Below, piece after piece: positions 9,717 through 18,676 of a stretch of 64,000 bases of DNA; positions within the stretch are counted from its first letter, which is position 1, and the number at the start of each line of letters is the position of its first letter. The position numbers and the translations under genes were made by a program. The DNA lies in NCBI GenBank assembly GCA_013178015.1, contig JABLXR010000009.1, positions 37,251 through 101,250 on the forward strand, read 5' to 3'. Origin of the DNA: Anaerolineae bacterium (GTDB lineage Bacteria; Chloroflexota; Anaerolineae; DRVO01). The notes under the pieces are model-generated. The model did no database searches and had not been told where the DNA came from. It was given only the letters and a program-made list of their open reading frames with translations.

Positions 9717-11612
9717 TCAGTCTTTGGGCGGGCGGATCTCCAGAGGGCCCAAGTCCAGAGCCCGGCCGTACGTCTGGAGCGAGGGGTACTCGTACATGCC
9801 AGCCAGGAGGCGGTACGTCCCGGGCGGGGCGTCCTCTGGCACGGCCAAGTGGTGTTCGTCCCGTATCACCTGGCCAGGGACCCAGAGGTCAGCGGGATAG
9901 TACACGCCCCCAGGGCGGTGGTCGCTGCCGGGCCATGCCGGCCGGCCCTCGGCGTCCAGCACGTGGATGTAGGACGAGTAGGGGTAACTGAGGGCCTCCA
10001 GCGGCCGCCAATAGAGGACCACGGTCACTTCCTCGCCCGGCACCACGGCCTGGGCGGGTGCTTCCCAGCCCAGCAGCTCCAGTTCCTGCGACAGGTGCTG
10101 CGAATCGGCAGCTGCTGGGTTCATCTGCCACGGCCCCAGCACCCTGACCAGAGGGGGAGTGGCAGGCTCCAACTGGAATCCTACCTCGAGGCCGGGCATA
10201 TCCTTGATCAGGTAGACCTCGCGGCCGGTGGGCAGTACCCGGTGCGCAAGCGCGCCGATGTGGGCGTAGGGGGGCTCGGGCGAGATGAGCGGAAAGAGGC
10301 CCAGCAGGTCGGGCCGAGCCCCCAGTACGTACTGGTGATACCATAGGGGCACGATCTCGTTGCGGTCATTGGACAGCAGGATGGCGCCCCTCGGTGCCCG
10401 GTCGAGAACGGCGGGCCACCGGTCGGCGGGTGGCTCGGGCACCGATGCCAAGGCGAGGGCCCTGGCGCCCGGCAGCCTGAAGAGAACCACGATCACCACG
10501 ACGCCGGCGAGGAGAGGCGCCACGATCCGATGGCCGCGAGCCAGAGCGGAGGAGGCGATGGCCGTCCCCGCCAGTATGGCTCCGATCTGGTACACGGGCA
10601 GGTAGAAGACGCGGATGTCTCCGATGCTGTACACGAGATTGAATGCCACATTGAGCGCAAAAGAGCCAGCCAGGAGGACGGCGGCCTCCCTACGGTGTCG
10701 CATGAGCCAGATGACCCCAGCCAGGGCCAGAGCCCAGACGAGCAGGCTCAGTTCCGCGGCGGCCCAGCCGACGGCTTCCTGGGCGCGGGCCGGCAGGCCC
10801 ACGAGCGTGACGGCAGTCCCGAAGGGCTGCCCCGACACGAAGGTGAGGAAACCGGCAAGGTCGTTGCGGTACAGGATGAGCTCGTCCCCCGGAGCCAGCT
10901 CCAGGTGCAGGTAGGGCGTGTGGGACGCTCGCAGGGGGAGATAGGCATAGAAGAGCAGTGGCAGGAAGGCGGCCAGAGCCGCGCGGGCGATGTCCGACCG
11001 CGCCGGGCGGGGTGGCCGCGCCAGCGCCAGGGCCAGGAGGGTTGGGGGGAGGTAGAGAAGGGTCATGCGGTGATGCGCCAGACCCAATCCCAACAGCAGC
11101 CCAATTACCCACCACCTGCCCGGCTGGTGGGTGTACCTTAGCCCCAGCAGGACCAGGCCGGCCAGCAGTAGAGCATGAAGGCTGTACACTTCGGCCACGA
11201 TGCTCTGCGACCAGAATGTAGGCGAAGCCGACAGGGCTAGCCCGGCGGAGACCCCTGCCGGCCAGGCAGCCCACCAGGGTGATCGGCTGGCCAATGCCAG
11301 CACTACCAGGCAGGTGAGTCCGACCGCTGCCGCCCCGAACAGGGCCGACAGCAAGTTCAGGGCGTGCGCGGGGGAGCCAATCGGGGCGACCCGGGCCCAG
11401 AGCCACCCGATGGTGAGATAGAGGGGATAGCCCGTTGGGTGGGCGAGGCCGCCGATGGCAGCAGCCATCTGGAACTCGCCCGGGTCGCCCTCGAGGACCC
11501 CGGTGGCCACCGTGGGCAGGAACAACGCCAGAGCCCCCAGCCCGACGGTCAGGCTCAGCAGCGCGTCGCCAAGCGGGGTGCGTCCCTGGGTGCCGCGGCC
11601 GTGCGAGCCCAT
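9717..11612 (-). CDS. DUF2723-type membrane glycosyltransferase-like protein
   Basis: 631 aa. About ten hydrophobic segments fill the first 400 residues, followed by a soluble domain of about 220 residues. The N-terminal sequence GVLEGDPGEFQMAAAIGGLA and HPTGYPLYLTIGWLW is the DUF2723 signature; this family is GT-C-like and related to protein O-mannosyltransferases. The acidic DPGEF of the first loop corresponds to the catalytic position in GT-C enzymes. It presumably transfers a sugar from a lipid carrier at the outer face of the membrane; the acceptor is unknown. It starts 3 nt after the stop of the upstream membrane protein, so the two are co-transcribed and likely act in the same surface-glycan pathway. 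Confidence 0.8.
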   Translation of the reverse strand: MGSHGRGTQGRTPLGDALLSLTVGLGALALFLPTVATGVLEGDPGEFQMAAAIGGLAHPTGYPLYLTIGWLWARVAPIGSPAHALNLLSALFGAAAVGLTCLVVLALASRSPWWAAWPAGVSAGLALSASPTFWSQSIVAEVYSLHALLLAGLVLLGLRYTHQPGRWWVIGLLLGLGLAHHRMTLLYLPPTLLALALARPPRPARSDIARAALAAFLPLLFYAYLPLRASHTPYLHLELAPGDELILYRNDLAGFLTFVSGQPFGTAVTLVGLPARAQEAVGWAAAELSLLVWALALAGVIWLMRHRREAAVLLAGSFALNVAFNLVYSIGDIRVFYLPVYQIGAILAGTAIASSALARGHRIVAPLLAGVVVIVVLFRLPGARALALASVPEPPADRWPAVLDRAPRGAILLSNDRNEIVPLWYHQYVLGARPDLLGLFPLISPEPPYAHIGALAHRVLPTGREVYLIKDMPGLEVGFQLEPATPPLVRVLGPWQMNPAAADSQHLSQELELLGWEAPAQAVVPGEEVTVVLYWRPLEALSYPYSSYIHVLDAEGRPAWPGSDHRPGGVYYPADLWVPGQVIRDEHHLAVPEDAPPGTYRLLAGMYEYPSLQTYGRALDLGPLEIRPPKD

Positions 11613-11615
11613 GCC

Positions 11616-14303
11616 TCAGGGTAGGGGCTGGAGCGTGAGCTCAGAGAGGGCTGCCGACAGGGAGCGGAAGTCGGGGCTGAGCCTGAGGTAGGCGCTGTCG
11701 CCTCCCGCCTCGAGGGCCGAACCCGCGGTGGCACCGGTAGCTCCGATCAGGGCGTACCCCGGGGAACCGGCCGGAGGGCACCAACTCGCACCGGCGCTCT
11801 GGAGGGCTCGGCAGATGGCCTCGTCCGGGTGGTCGGGGACGCCACCCGAGACCGCGGCGATCACGCCGGTGCCGAGGTCAGCCTGGTCTAGGAACCGAAC
11901 CATCACCTCGCCCTCCTCCCAGGTGAAGTGGGCTCGAGCCAGGACGGCCCCGCTGCTGGGGTGGAACAGAGCCAGGTTGATGCCTTCCGCGTGTAGGGAC
12001 CCGTCTTCGGTGCCCACGGTGATGTAGGCCAGCTCCGGGCGGCTGTTGGCCTCCAAATGCACCGGCGCCCGAATGCCGGTGCCACCGATCATGTAGCCAT
12101 CCGCGAGGACGTCCACGGGCCTGCGGGCGTGGGCCAATCGGATCTGCACCCGATTCAGGCCCTCCCTGAGCGTCTCCCCGGGCACCGAGATGGAGTACTG
12201 CTGCCAGTTGGGGGCCATTCCCAGGCGGGCCACCTCCTGCCCGTTGACCGCCACCGTGAGGCGCTGCTCGGGAGCACCCGGGAAGGTGAACGGCGCCGCG
12301 CTGAAGGTGAGAATGCGATCCGAGGGGTCGCTCGCCGGGAGGTAGACCTCGGCCACGGTGCCCTCGATCCACCGGCCCGGCACACCGGCGATGACCTCGG
12401 GGCGGGACCAGCCGCGGCCCAGGTACATGCTCCGGTCGCTGTCCGCTAGCTGCAGCGAGACATTCTGGGGCGTATCGGGCCGGCTGACGCGGTACGCCAC
12501 TAGCCGACCCTCCGGGTCGCGGTGAACCTCCGTGAGGTCGAAGATGCGGGAGACGTAGGCGAAAGCCTCGTCGTAGGTGTCGGCGTAAGGCAGACGCCCA
12601 GGGATGGGTGCGTGCACGACCAGGTAGCGCAGGTCCAGGACGGTGGCCAACTCGGCGGCCAGCTGGCGCTCCCGCTCCAGATCCATTGGGGGCAGTTCTT
12701 GGTACGACTCGACGGCCAGCAGGCGGGCTAGTGGCGTCGCCGTTCGGTAGTAGTCGAAGTTGATGTCGGGCGCGCGGGAGATGTTGCCCCCGATGAAGCG
12801 CTTCTCGTGCACCGTCTGGTAGTATTGCAGCTGCGTCCGCTCTGCCCCAAGGGTGCCGAAGGAGCTGCGCACCCCGAAGGGAAGAGTCAGGATGGAGAAC
12901 TCGCCTTCCTCCTGGGCCAGGGAGGCATAGAACTGAGGCACGGAGGCGTCGGTGGTGGGCAAAGGCAGCGAGATGCCGTCCCACATCAGCACCAGGGCGC
13001 CCGCCGTCGCCAGGATGCCCCCTAGCCACCAGCGCCGATAGTGCTGTGCCAGCCAGTGGACCCCCATGCCGACGAGCGGCGCCAATGCCATCACCGCCAA
13101 CACGCTAAAGCGGTTCGGCGCTCGGCCGGCGCTGGCCAGAGGGATGTAGTGCAGGAGGACGAAGGGCAGCGGCACGGTGGTGGATAGGCCGTCCAGGTCG
13201 AAGACGTAACGACCGTTGATCTGGAGGAGCGGACCCAGGGCCAGCACTACCGAGCCCGCTGCGGTAACGAGCCAGGGAAGGACACGGCGGGCGTAGACCA
13301 CCGCCGCCACCGCCGCCAGGACCAGGGTGCCGTAGCCGAGGAAGAGAGTATGGACGTCGCTGAACCGTCCGGTCCCGGTCATCACGTCGCGCAGGTGTCG
13401 GGACCAGTCGGACCCCCAGAGTGGGTGTAGGGCCGTCGGGGTAAGCAGGCCCACCAAGTCCGCCGACAGCCGCAGAGCGTCTCCCCAGCCTGTGATAGCA
13501 TAGTCCCCGCGCGTAGTCTCCCGGAGGATAGGCCCTAGCAGCGGACCGTAGAAGAGGGCCGAAGCGGCACCGGTAAGGCCCACTCGGGCGCCAAGAGACT
13601 TCAGGCCCAGGCCGCGATAGCGGAACGTCGCTAGGACCAGCAGCAGAAGCACCATGAGTAGCCCAAGCGTCATCTCCACCAAGGCGGTCATGGAGAACGC
13701 CAAGCCTGCCAGAATGGCGTAGAGTTGCCAGCGGATGCGCTCGTCCAGCGCCCGCAGGCCGAAGTAGGCGAAGAGGGGCAGGGTAGCCACCATGACGTAG
13801 ATGTAGTGGCCCAGGGCAAGGTAGACGAAGCGACTAGCGGGGAAGGCATAGGCCAGGCCGGCGACGAAGGGACCCACTTGCCCGGCGGCCGCCTCCTTCC
13901 GACCTGCCACCCGGAAGGTGAGGTAGCGGGTGAGCAGGTAGGTCGAGTACCCAGAGAGGGCCAGCATGGCCCAGAGCACGACGTTGGTGGCGAGCGGCAG
14001 GTTGCTAACCAGATAGACTGGCAGGCTCAGGGCGGACCCGGTGAAGTTGAAGGTGTAGAGCACGAGAGGCACGCCGAGGGGATAGAAGATGTAATCCGTG
14101 GTCAGTGGGTTGACGCCAAGGTCGAGGGCGGAGTGCTTCAGCCACCAGGTGTTCCACAGGAAGGTATACTCATCGTAGGCCCAGATGTCTGTCCCTGGCA
14201 CAAGCCGGGCCGGTTGGGTGGCCACGGGGTAGGTGAAGGCCAGCGACAGCAGCACATACGCCAGCAAGACGAGCAGGTGCGAACGTCTGGCAATGGGGGG
14301 CAT
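11616..14303 (-). CDS. Large GT-C-like integral membrane protein with extracellular C-terminal domain
   Basis: 895 aa. Roughly 11-12 membrane segments up to about residue 440, then some 450 soluble residues rich in beta strands. The first external loop has an acidic-aromatic pattern (WAYDEYTFLWNTWWLKH), then FYPLGVPLVLYTFNFTGSA, as in YfhO/GT39-like transferases common in Chloroflexota. The C-terminal part (APEQRLTVAVNGQEVARL and following) looks like a jelly-roll carbohydrate-binding fold. The substrate is unknown. The ATG at 14303 is preceded by AGGAGG; an in-frame ATG 48 nt upstream lies at the promoter and is rejected. It is first in a two-gene operon. Confidence 0.7.
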   Translation of the reverse strand: MPPIARRSHLLVLLAYVLLSLAFTYPVATQPARLVPGTDIWAYDEYTFLWNTWWLKHSALDLGVNPLTTDYIFYPLGVPLVLYTFNFTGSALSLPVYLVSNLPLATNVVLWAMLALSGYSTYLLTRYLTFRVAGRKEAAAGQVGPFVAGLAYAFPASRFVYLALGHYIYVMVATLPLFAYFGLRALDERIRWQLYAILAGLAFSMTALVEMTLGLLMVLLLLVLATFRYRGLGLKSLGARVGLTGAASALFYGPLLGPILRETTRGDYAITGWGDALRLSADLVGLLTPTALHPLWGSDWSRHLRDVMTGTGRFSDVHTLFLGYGTLVLAAVAAVVYARRVLPWLVTAAGSVVLALGPLLQINGRYVFDLDGLSTTVPLPFVLLHYIPLASAGRAPNRFSVLAVMALAPLVGMGVHWLAQHYRRWWLGGILATAGALVLMWDGISLPLPTTDASVPQFYASLAQEEGEFSILTLPFGVRSSFGTLGAERTQLQYYQTVHEKRFIGGNISRAPDINFDYYRTATPLARLLAVESYQELPPMDLERERQLAAELATVLDLRYLVVHAPIPGRLPYADTYDEAFAYVSRIFDLTEVHRDPEGRLVAYRVSRPDTPQNVSLQLADSDRSMYLGRGWSRPEVIAGVPGRWIEGTVAEVYLPASDPSDRILTFSAAPFTFPGAPEQRLTVAVNGQEVARLGMAPNWQQYSISVPGETLREGLNRVQIRLAHARRPVDVLADGYMIGGTGIRAPVHLEANSRPELAYITVGTEDGSLHAEGINLALFHPSSGAVLARAHFTWEEGEVMVRFLDQADLGTGVIAAVSGGVPDHPDEAICRALQSAGASWCPPAGSPGYALIGATGATAGSALEAGGDSAYLRLSPDFRSLSAALSELTLQPLP

Positions 14304-14323
14304 CCAACCTCCTAGGCCGCGCC

Positions 14324-14353
14324 ATGCTAGCATAGGGGGACGGTGCCCCACAA
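14324..14353 (-). promoter_or_regulatory. Promoter of the membrane glycosyltransferase operon
   Basis: Minus strand: TTGTGG (14348-14353), 18-nt spacer, extended -10 TGC-TAGCAT (hexamer 14324-14329). The start site falls near 14317, about 14 nt before the ATG and just ahead of AGGAGG. The TATGCTAGCAT string is shared with two other promoters in the window. Confidence 0.5.
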
Positions 14354-14374
14354 AGGCCGGATGCCCGCGGATGC

Positions 14375-16222
14375 CTACTGGAAGTAGTGACGGAAGAAGG
14401 CGAACGCCTGCTGGCCGGCTGCTTCCCAGTCACGAGTGGTCTCCAGGGACTCCATCCACTCGATGCGTTTGTGGGTGGTGCCGAGGCGCTCGAGGACGTA
14501 GCGCATGTCCTCGGGACTGGCCATCTCCGGCTTCTCGGTGTGGACCAGGAGCACGGGGCAGGTGACGCTGGCGAGCTCCCGGTGCGTCCGTTCCTGGAGG
14601 CGTGCCGTCTCGCTCTGCGTGCGATCCGGACGGAGACGGGTCGGGTGGGCGAGGAGCACGGCGCTGGACAGCCCGGCCGTCGTGGCGCCCGATTCTGCGT
14701 ACCGCCCGTCGCGAGTGAGTGGCAGAGAGAGTGCTGCTACCCCGGCGACAGGCAACTCCGAGGCCGCGTGGAGGGCCAGAACGGCACCCAACCCCTGACC
14801 GACGATGAAGACCTGGTTGCAGTCCCGCCACAGCCGGTCCAGGGCGAGCAACACCGAGGAGTACCAGTTCTCCCAGGACCCCTCGGGCTCCGGCCGGTAC
14901 GGATCCACGCCCAGTGAGGTGATCCCGCGGCTGGCCAGGTAGCGTCCCACGGTGTGCAGCCCGTCGGAGGGGGGGCCCAGCGTGGGGACAAGCAGGCATC
15001 CTGGACCCATGGCAGGCAGGTAGAAGGTACCTTCGGTGGCCGCACCCTCCGAACTCCTCGGCAAGCTCTCCCGACGGATCTTGCTCTGCTCCAGGTAGGT
15101 GACGCTGAGGGCATAGATAACGCCAGCCAGAGGGATCCCGAAGACGAGGCCCCAGAAGCCCACTAGCCTCATGCTCACCATTATGGCCATGAGCACTAGC
15201 AGTGCCGGCATACCGAGGACGTCAGCCATAACCCGGGGGGCGAGCACCTGAAGCAGGATCTGCTGGTACACGGTCATCACGATGAGTAGCCAGAGGGCGC
15301 TCTGAGGGGCCTGAACCAACGCCGTGAGAGCGGGCAGGACCATGGCAATGGGAGCGCCTATCAGGGGGATCAGCATGAGGAATCCGCTAAGGGCGCCGAT
15401 CACGATGGCCAGGCCGATGCCGGCGAAGGCCATCACGATGGTGGCAGGCAGTCCGTAGAGGAGCGCGATGAGGAGTTGGCCGCGCATGAAGCCCCCGAAG
15501 GTCCGGGAGATGGACTGGCCGAGGAGGTTGATCTGGCCGTGATAGTGGTCGGGGATGACGGCGTGGAGCTGCCGAGCCAGGCGCGGTCCGTCCAGGTTCA
15601 TGTACAGACTGAGGGTGAGCACCAGAAGGACGCTCACTAGGATGGAAGCCAGCCCAGCCGCCCAGGCGAAGGCCTGCTGGACGATCTGGGCCCCGAACGC
15701 CTCCGCTCGCTGCACCAGCTGGTTGGGCTCGTAGAGCTGGTTGATGTCCACTTCCACTCCGCGAGCCGCCAGCTCCGCCTGAAGGCGGACAAGGAGGTCT
15801 GGCACTGCCTCGATGAGCCTCGGCGCCGCCCGCCCCAGGTCCACAAGCTGGGTCACCAGAGTGGGCACCGCTACCAGCAGCAGCACCGCCAAGCCCAGGA
15901 GGACTCCCAGGTACACTAGGACCACCGCCAGAGTGTGGGGCAGGCGGAACCGGTCCAGTCGCGAAGCCAGTTGCGGCCGAGAATGACGTGCGGCAAAGGC
16001 GACCACGACGCTGGGTATGGGGTGCCGGTTTAGGTAGTTGATGATGGGTGTGAGCAGGAAGGCCACCAACCAAGCGCCGGCGAAAAGAAGCAGTATGTCC
16101 AAGAAGCGGCGGGCCACCTGGAATATCTGCCCGCCGATGAAGATGACAGCGGCAATGAGCAGCGCTATGATGAGCGCGCGCAGCAGCTTGCTGGAAGCTT
16201 GTGACGTACCCCGTTCGTCCAT
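14375..16222 (-). CDS. AI-2E-family permease fused to a triad-less alpha/beta-hydrolase domain
   Basis: 615 aa. Residues 1-390 are an AI-2E family transporter: a hydrophobic pair at the N-terminus, the amphipathic middle section, and the conserved C-terminal block (SGFLMLIPLIGAPIAM, VYQQILLQVLAPRVM, GLVFGIPLAGVIYAL). Residues from about 397 to the end align along their length with monoacylglycerol lipase/Est30-type hydrolases: VGRYLASRGITSLGVDPYRP, then VFIVGQGLGAVLALHAA, then CPVLLVHTEKPEM. The nucleophile Ser of GxSxG is Gly (about residue 477), the acid Asp is Pro (about 565) and the catalytic His is Thr (about 595), so the domain should be catalytically dead. The transported solute is unknown. 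GGAG lies 7 nt before the ATG at 16222. It is a single gene with its own promoter. Confidence 0.85.
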   Translation of the reverse strand: MDERGTSQASSKLLRALIIALLIAAVIFIGGQIFQVARRFLDILLLFAGAWLVAFLLTPIINYLNRHPIPSVVVAFAARHSRPQLASRLDRFRLPHTLAVVLVYLGVLLGLAVLLLVAVPTLVTQLVDLGRAAPRLIEAVPDLLVRLQAELAARGVEVDINQLYEPNQLVQRAEAFGAQIVQQAFAWAAGLASILVSVLLVLTLSLYMNLDGPRLARQLHAVIPDHYHGQINLLGQSISRTFGGFMRGQLLIALLYGLPATIVMAFAGIGLAIVIGALSGFLMLIPLIGAPIAMVLPALTALVQAPQSALWLLIVMTVYQQILLQVLAPRVMADVLGMPALLVLMAIMVSMRLVGFWGLVFGIPLAGVIYALSVTYLEQSKIRRESLPRSSEGAATEGTFYLPAMGPGCLLVPTLGPPSDGLHTVGRYLASRGITSLGVDPYRPEPEGSWENWYSSVLLALDRLWRDCNQVFIVGQGLGAVLALHAASELPVAGVAALSLPLTRDGRYAESGATTAGLSSAVLLAHPTRLRPDRTQSETARLQERTHRELASVTCPVLLVHTEKPEMASPEDMRYVLERLGTTHKRIEWMESLETTRDWEAAGQQAFAFFRHYFQ

Positions 16223-16276
16223 GGACGCTCCGGTCCAGTGGGATGGACCTTGGTGCGGTAATAGGCCAGCACCCAT

Positions 16277-16305
16277 AGTCTAGCACCGGCCGAGGGTTAT
16301 CTCAA
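16277..16305 (-). promoter_or_regulatory. Promoter of the AI-2E permease fusion gene
   Basis: Minus-strand -35 TTGAGA (16300-16305), 17-nt spacer, extended -10 TGC-TAGACT (hexamer 16277-16282). The leader is about 48 nt. Confidence 0.6.
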
Positions 16306-16389
16306 TTGGACCTAGCGTGGTTGCGCCCAGCTTGTGGCAGGCGCGGACGATGCTCGGCGATACACTTCGAACTCCGAGGTGACGGCCTG

Positions 16390-17769
16390 ATGGCAAAGGT
16401 ACGAACCACCATATACGAGAGCTACTGGGAGCGCTTTCCCCGGTCGCGCGAGTTGGCCGAGGAGGCCGGACAGGTCATTCCCCGTCGGGTGACCCACGAC
16501 GCCAGGCACATGTTGCCCTTCCCCCTTTACATGAGCCACGCTCTGGGGTCGCACAAGTGGGACGTGGACGGGAATGAGTACATAGACTACGCCGGAGGGC
16601 ACGGTTCTCTCCTGCTCGGTCACAGCCACCCGGACATCGTGCGGGCGGTGCAGGCCCAGGTGGAACGAGGCACTCATCTGGGCTTCTGCCACGAGAAGGA
16701 GCTCCGCTGGGCCGGCCTGGTCACCGAGCTAGTCCCTTGCGCCGACCGGGCGGAGTTCACCATGAGCGGCACGGAGTCGGTGATGCTGGCTCTGCGCATC
16801 GCCCGAGCCTATACCGGCCGGGAGCGGATCATCAAGTTCCAGGATCACTTCCACGGCTGGTATGACCAGGTGTACCACGCGCTCTCGGTTCCCTTCGATG
16901 CGCCGGCCAGCCAGGGGATTGCGCCCAGTTGCCTCGAGCCCGTCACGGTGCTGCCGCCTAACGACATTCTGCCCGTGCAGGCTGAGCTGGCCCGCGGGGA
17001 CGTGGCCGCTGTCATCCTCGAGCCCAGCGGGGCTCGCGCGGGGCGCCTTCCCGTGGACCGAAGGTACCTGGCCCAGCTGCGGGAGGAGACCGAGCGCAAC
17101 GGGGTGGTGCTGATCTTCGACGAGGTGATCACGGGGTTCCGCTATCGCCCCGGCGGCGCTCAGGAGTACTACGGAGTCACGCCGGATTTGGCCACGTTCG
17201 GGAAGATCGTGGGCGGCGGGTTGCCGGCGGGAGCCGTGGGCGGCAAGGCCGAGATCATGGCGGTGCTCGAGTACGGGCGGCAAGGGAGGGTAGGAGGGCC
17301 GAGCCGAGTGGCGCACACGGGCACGTACAACGCCAACCCGCTGGCCGCGGCCGCTGGGGTCACCATGCTGGAGCACGTCTCCACTGGCCTGCCCACCGCC
17401 AGGGCCAGCGAGATCGGTGCTGCCATCAGAAGCGAGCTGAACGCCGTCTTGGCTCGTACTGGCGTGAGCGGCTGCATCTACGGGGACTGCTCCATCGTGC
17501 ACTTCCTTCTGGCCCCGCCCGATCGCTGCCCCCCGCTCACCGAGGACGGCCTGATCCCGCCCGACTTCCCCCTGACCCGGCTGCTAGAAGGCAAGTCGGA
17601 GATGACCGGTCACCTCAAGCGCGCCCTGCTGCTCGAAGGGGTGGACATCCTGGGCGACCACGCCTGGGTGTCGGCCGCCCACGACGAGGACGACGTAGAG
17701 GAGACGGCACGGGCTTTCGAGCGGGCTATCGGCCGCCTCCTGGTCGAGGACTTGGTGGCCAAGAGGTAG
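16390..17769 (+). CDS. Class III PLP aminotransferase, glutamate-1-semialdehyde mutase-like
   Basis: 459 aa. Fold-type I aminotransferase of the HemL/GSA-like branch. Seen: GGHGSLLLGHSHPDIV near the N-terminus, FTMSGTESVMLALRIARAYT (PLP phosphate cup), FQDHFHGWYD, LIFDEVITGFRY (Asp to the PLP pyridine), and FGKIVGGGLPAGAVGG with the Schiff-base lysine. The context has no heme genes, and the extra N-terminal stretch (YESYWERFPRSRELAEEAG) differs from HemL, so it is more likely an omega- or sugar-linked aminotransferase than true HemL. The ATG at 16390 with GAGGTG upstream is preferred over a start 84 nt earlier that gives an Arg-rich, unconserved extension. Confidence 0.8.
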   Translation: MAKVRTTIYESYWERFPRSRELAEEAGQVIPRRVTHDARHMLPFPLYMSHALGSHKWDVDGNEYIDYAGGHGSLLLGHSHPDIVRAVQAQVERGTHLGFCHEKELRWAGLVTELVPCADRAEFTMSGTESVMLALRIARAYTGRERIIKFQDHFHGWYDQVYHALSVPFDAPASQGIAPSCLEPVTVLPPNDILPVQAELARGDVAAVILEPSGARAGRLPVDRRYLAQLREETERNGVVLIFDEVITGFRYRPGGAQEYYGVTPDLATFGKIVGGGLPAGAVGGKAEIMAVLEYGRQGRVGGPSRVAHTGTYNANPLAAAAGVTMLEHVSTGLPTARASEIGAAIRSELNAVLARTGVSGCIYGDCSIVHFLLAPPDRCPPLTEDGLIPPDFPLTRLLEGKSEMTGHLKRALLLEGVDILGDHAWVSAAHDEDDVEETARAFERAIGRLLVEDLVAKR

Positions 17770-17774
17770 GCGGA

Positions 17775-17810
17775 GGAGGGAGCGGAGCGCCGTTGGGCTC
17801 CGCTCCCTCC
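17775..17810. terminator. Bidirectional hairpin between convergent genes
   Basis: A perfect 14-bp stem (GGAGGGAGCGGAGC at 17775-17788 with its inverse at 17797-17810) and an 8-nt loop. It lies between the converging stop codons at 17769 and 17829. No long U-tract follows on either strand, so it may act as a transcript-end stabiliser as much as a terminator. Confidence 0.65.
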
Positions 17811-17828
17811 GTCTAGTGAAGAAACGGC

Positions 17829-18608
17829 CTACCGCCGGGCCAGATCGTTGTAAGCGTCCCAGAGAGCGCGGTAGTAGCCCATGATGCGTTCGGGCTCGGG
17901 CGACTCTGGTATCTCGGCCAGGCAGAAGCCTTGGTAGTTGATGCTCTGGAGGAGCGACACCAACTCCCGCCAGGGATAGTCAGGGATGTATATGTCACGC
18001 ATGTGGACCAATCCAATGCGGTCCGCCATGCGGTCGAAGTTGGGCTTGATGGAGCCGGACGCGGTCACATCGGGCGGGTTGGAGTTCCAGCAGATCCTGG
18101 CATTGGGGTGCTCGACGTACTGCATGATCTGCATGAAGTTATCGGGTTCCTGAGTGACGCGCCCGTGCACCTCCATGCGCACTTCGACGCCGTAGTCGGC
18201 GGCGAAGGCGGCGCATTCGTCGAAGGAGCGGCCGATCTGCTCGTAGGTCCTCTCCCGCGGAATGCCTTTGTCGTCCTGAACCCCGTTGGGCCGGACCTTG
18301 ATCCCTTGGGCGCCCACGTCCGCAGCCAGACGAGCGTACTCCTTGGTGCCTTCGATGTTGGCCCTAAGTTCCTCAGGGTCGGCGGAGTGGTACTCGTAGG
18401 TGCTTCCCAGGCCCACCAGAGTCACCGGTGAATCGGCAAAGCGACGGCGAACGTCGGCCCGTTCGGCGGGCGAGAGCGACAGCTCCACTCCGTGGGCGTG
18501 GGTGGTGCGCAGTTCGACCCCCTCGAAACGGTTAGCGCTCAGCTTCTCGATGATAGTGGGTATGTCCCAATCCTTGGCCAGGTTGTAGGTGACCGTGCCC
18601 AGCTTCAT
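17829..18608 (-). CDS. Sugar phosphate isomerase/epimerase (TIM-barrel)
   Basis: 259 aa. AP-endonuclease-2-type TIM barrel of the IolE/xylose-isomerase-like group. It opens MKLGTVTYNLAKDWDIPTII and carries barrel-end metal ligands in the positions typical for this fold: GVELRTTHAHGVEL, EVRMEVHGRVTQEP, ICWNSNPPDV, IGLVHMRDIY and FCLAEIPES. The substrate cannot be named. GGAGGG lies 7 nt before the ATG. The gene converges with the aminotransferase and has its own promoter. Together with two Gfo/Idh oxidoreductases elsewhere in the window it suggests catabolism of carbohydrates or cyclitols. Confidence 0.8.
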   Translation of the reverse strand: MKLGTVTYNLAKDWDIPTIIEKLSANRFEGVELRTTHAHGVELSLSPAERADVRRRFADSPVTLVGLGSTYEYHSADPEELRANIEGTKEYARLAADVGAQGIKVRPNGVQDDKGIPRERTYEQIGRSFDECAAFAADYGVEVRMEVHGRVTQEPDNFMQIMQYVEHPNARICWNSNPPDVTASGSIKPNFDRMADRIGLVHMRDIYIPDYPWRELVSLLQSINYQGFCLAEIPESPEPERIMGYYRALWDAYNDLARR

Positions 18609-18647
18609 GATACCCTCCGGTGGAATGCCTCAGTGTGGTTGCCCCGT

Positions 18648-18676
18648 AGTCTAGTGACCTGGCGGCCGGGATTCAA
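18648..18676 (-). promoter_or_regulatory. Promoter of the sugar isomerase gene
   Basis: Minus-strand -35 TTGAAT (18671-18676), 17-nt spacer, -10 TAGACT (18648-18653). The start site is about 33 nt upstream of the ATG. Confidence 0.6.

Noticed and set aside
16390..17769. Annotation as HemL (glutamate-1-semialdehyde 2,1-aminomutase).
   Set aside because: The PLP motifs are shared by the whole subfamily. The different N-terminal region and lack of any heme-pathway neighbour argue for a related aminotransferase instead.
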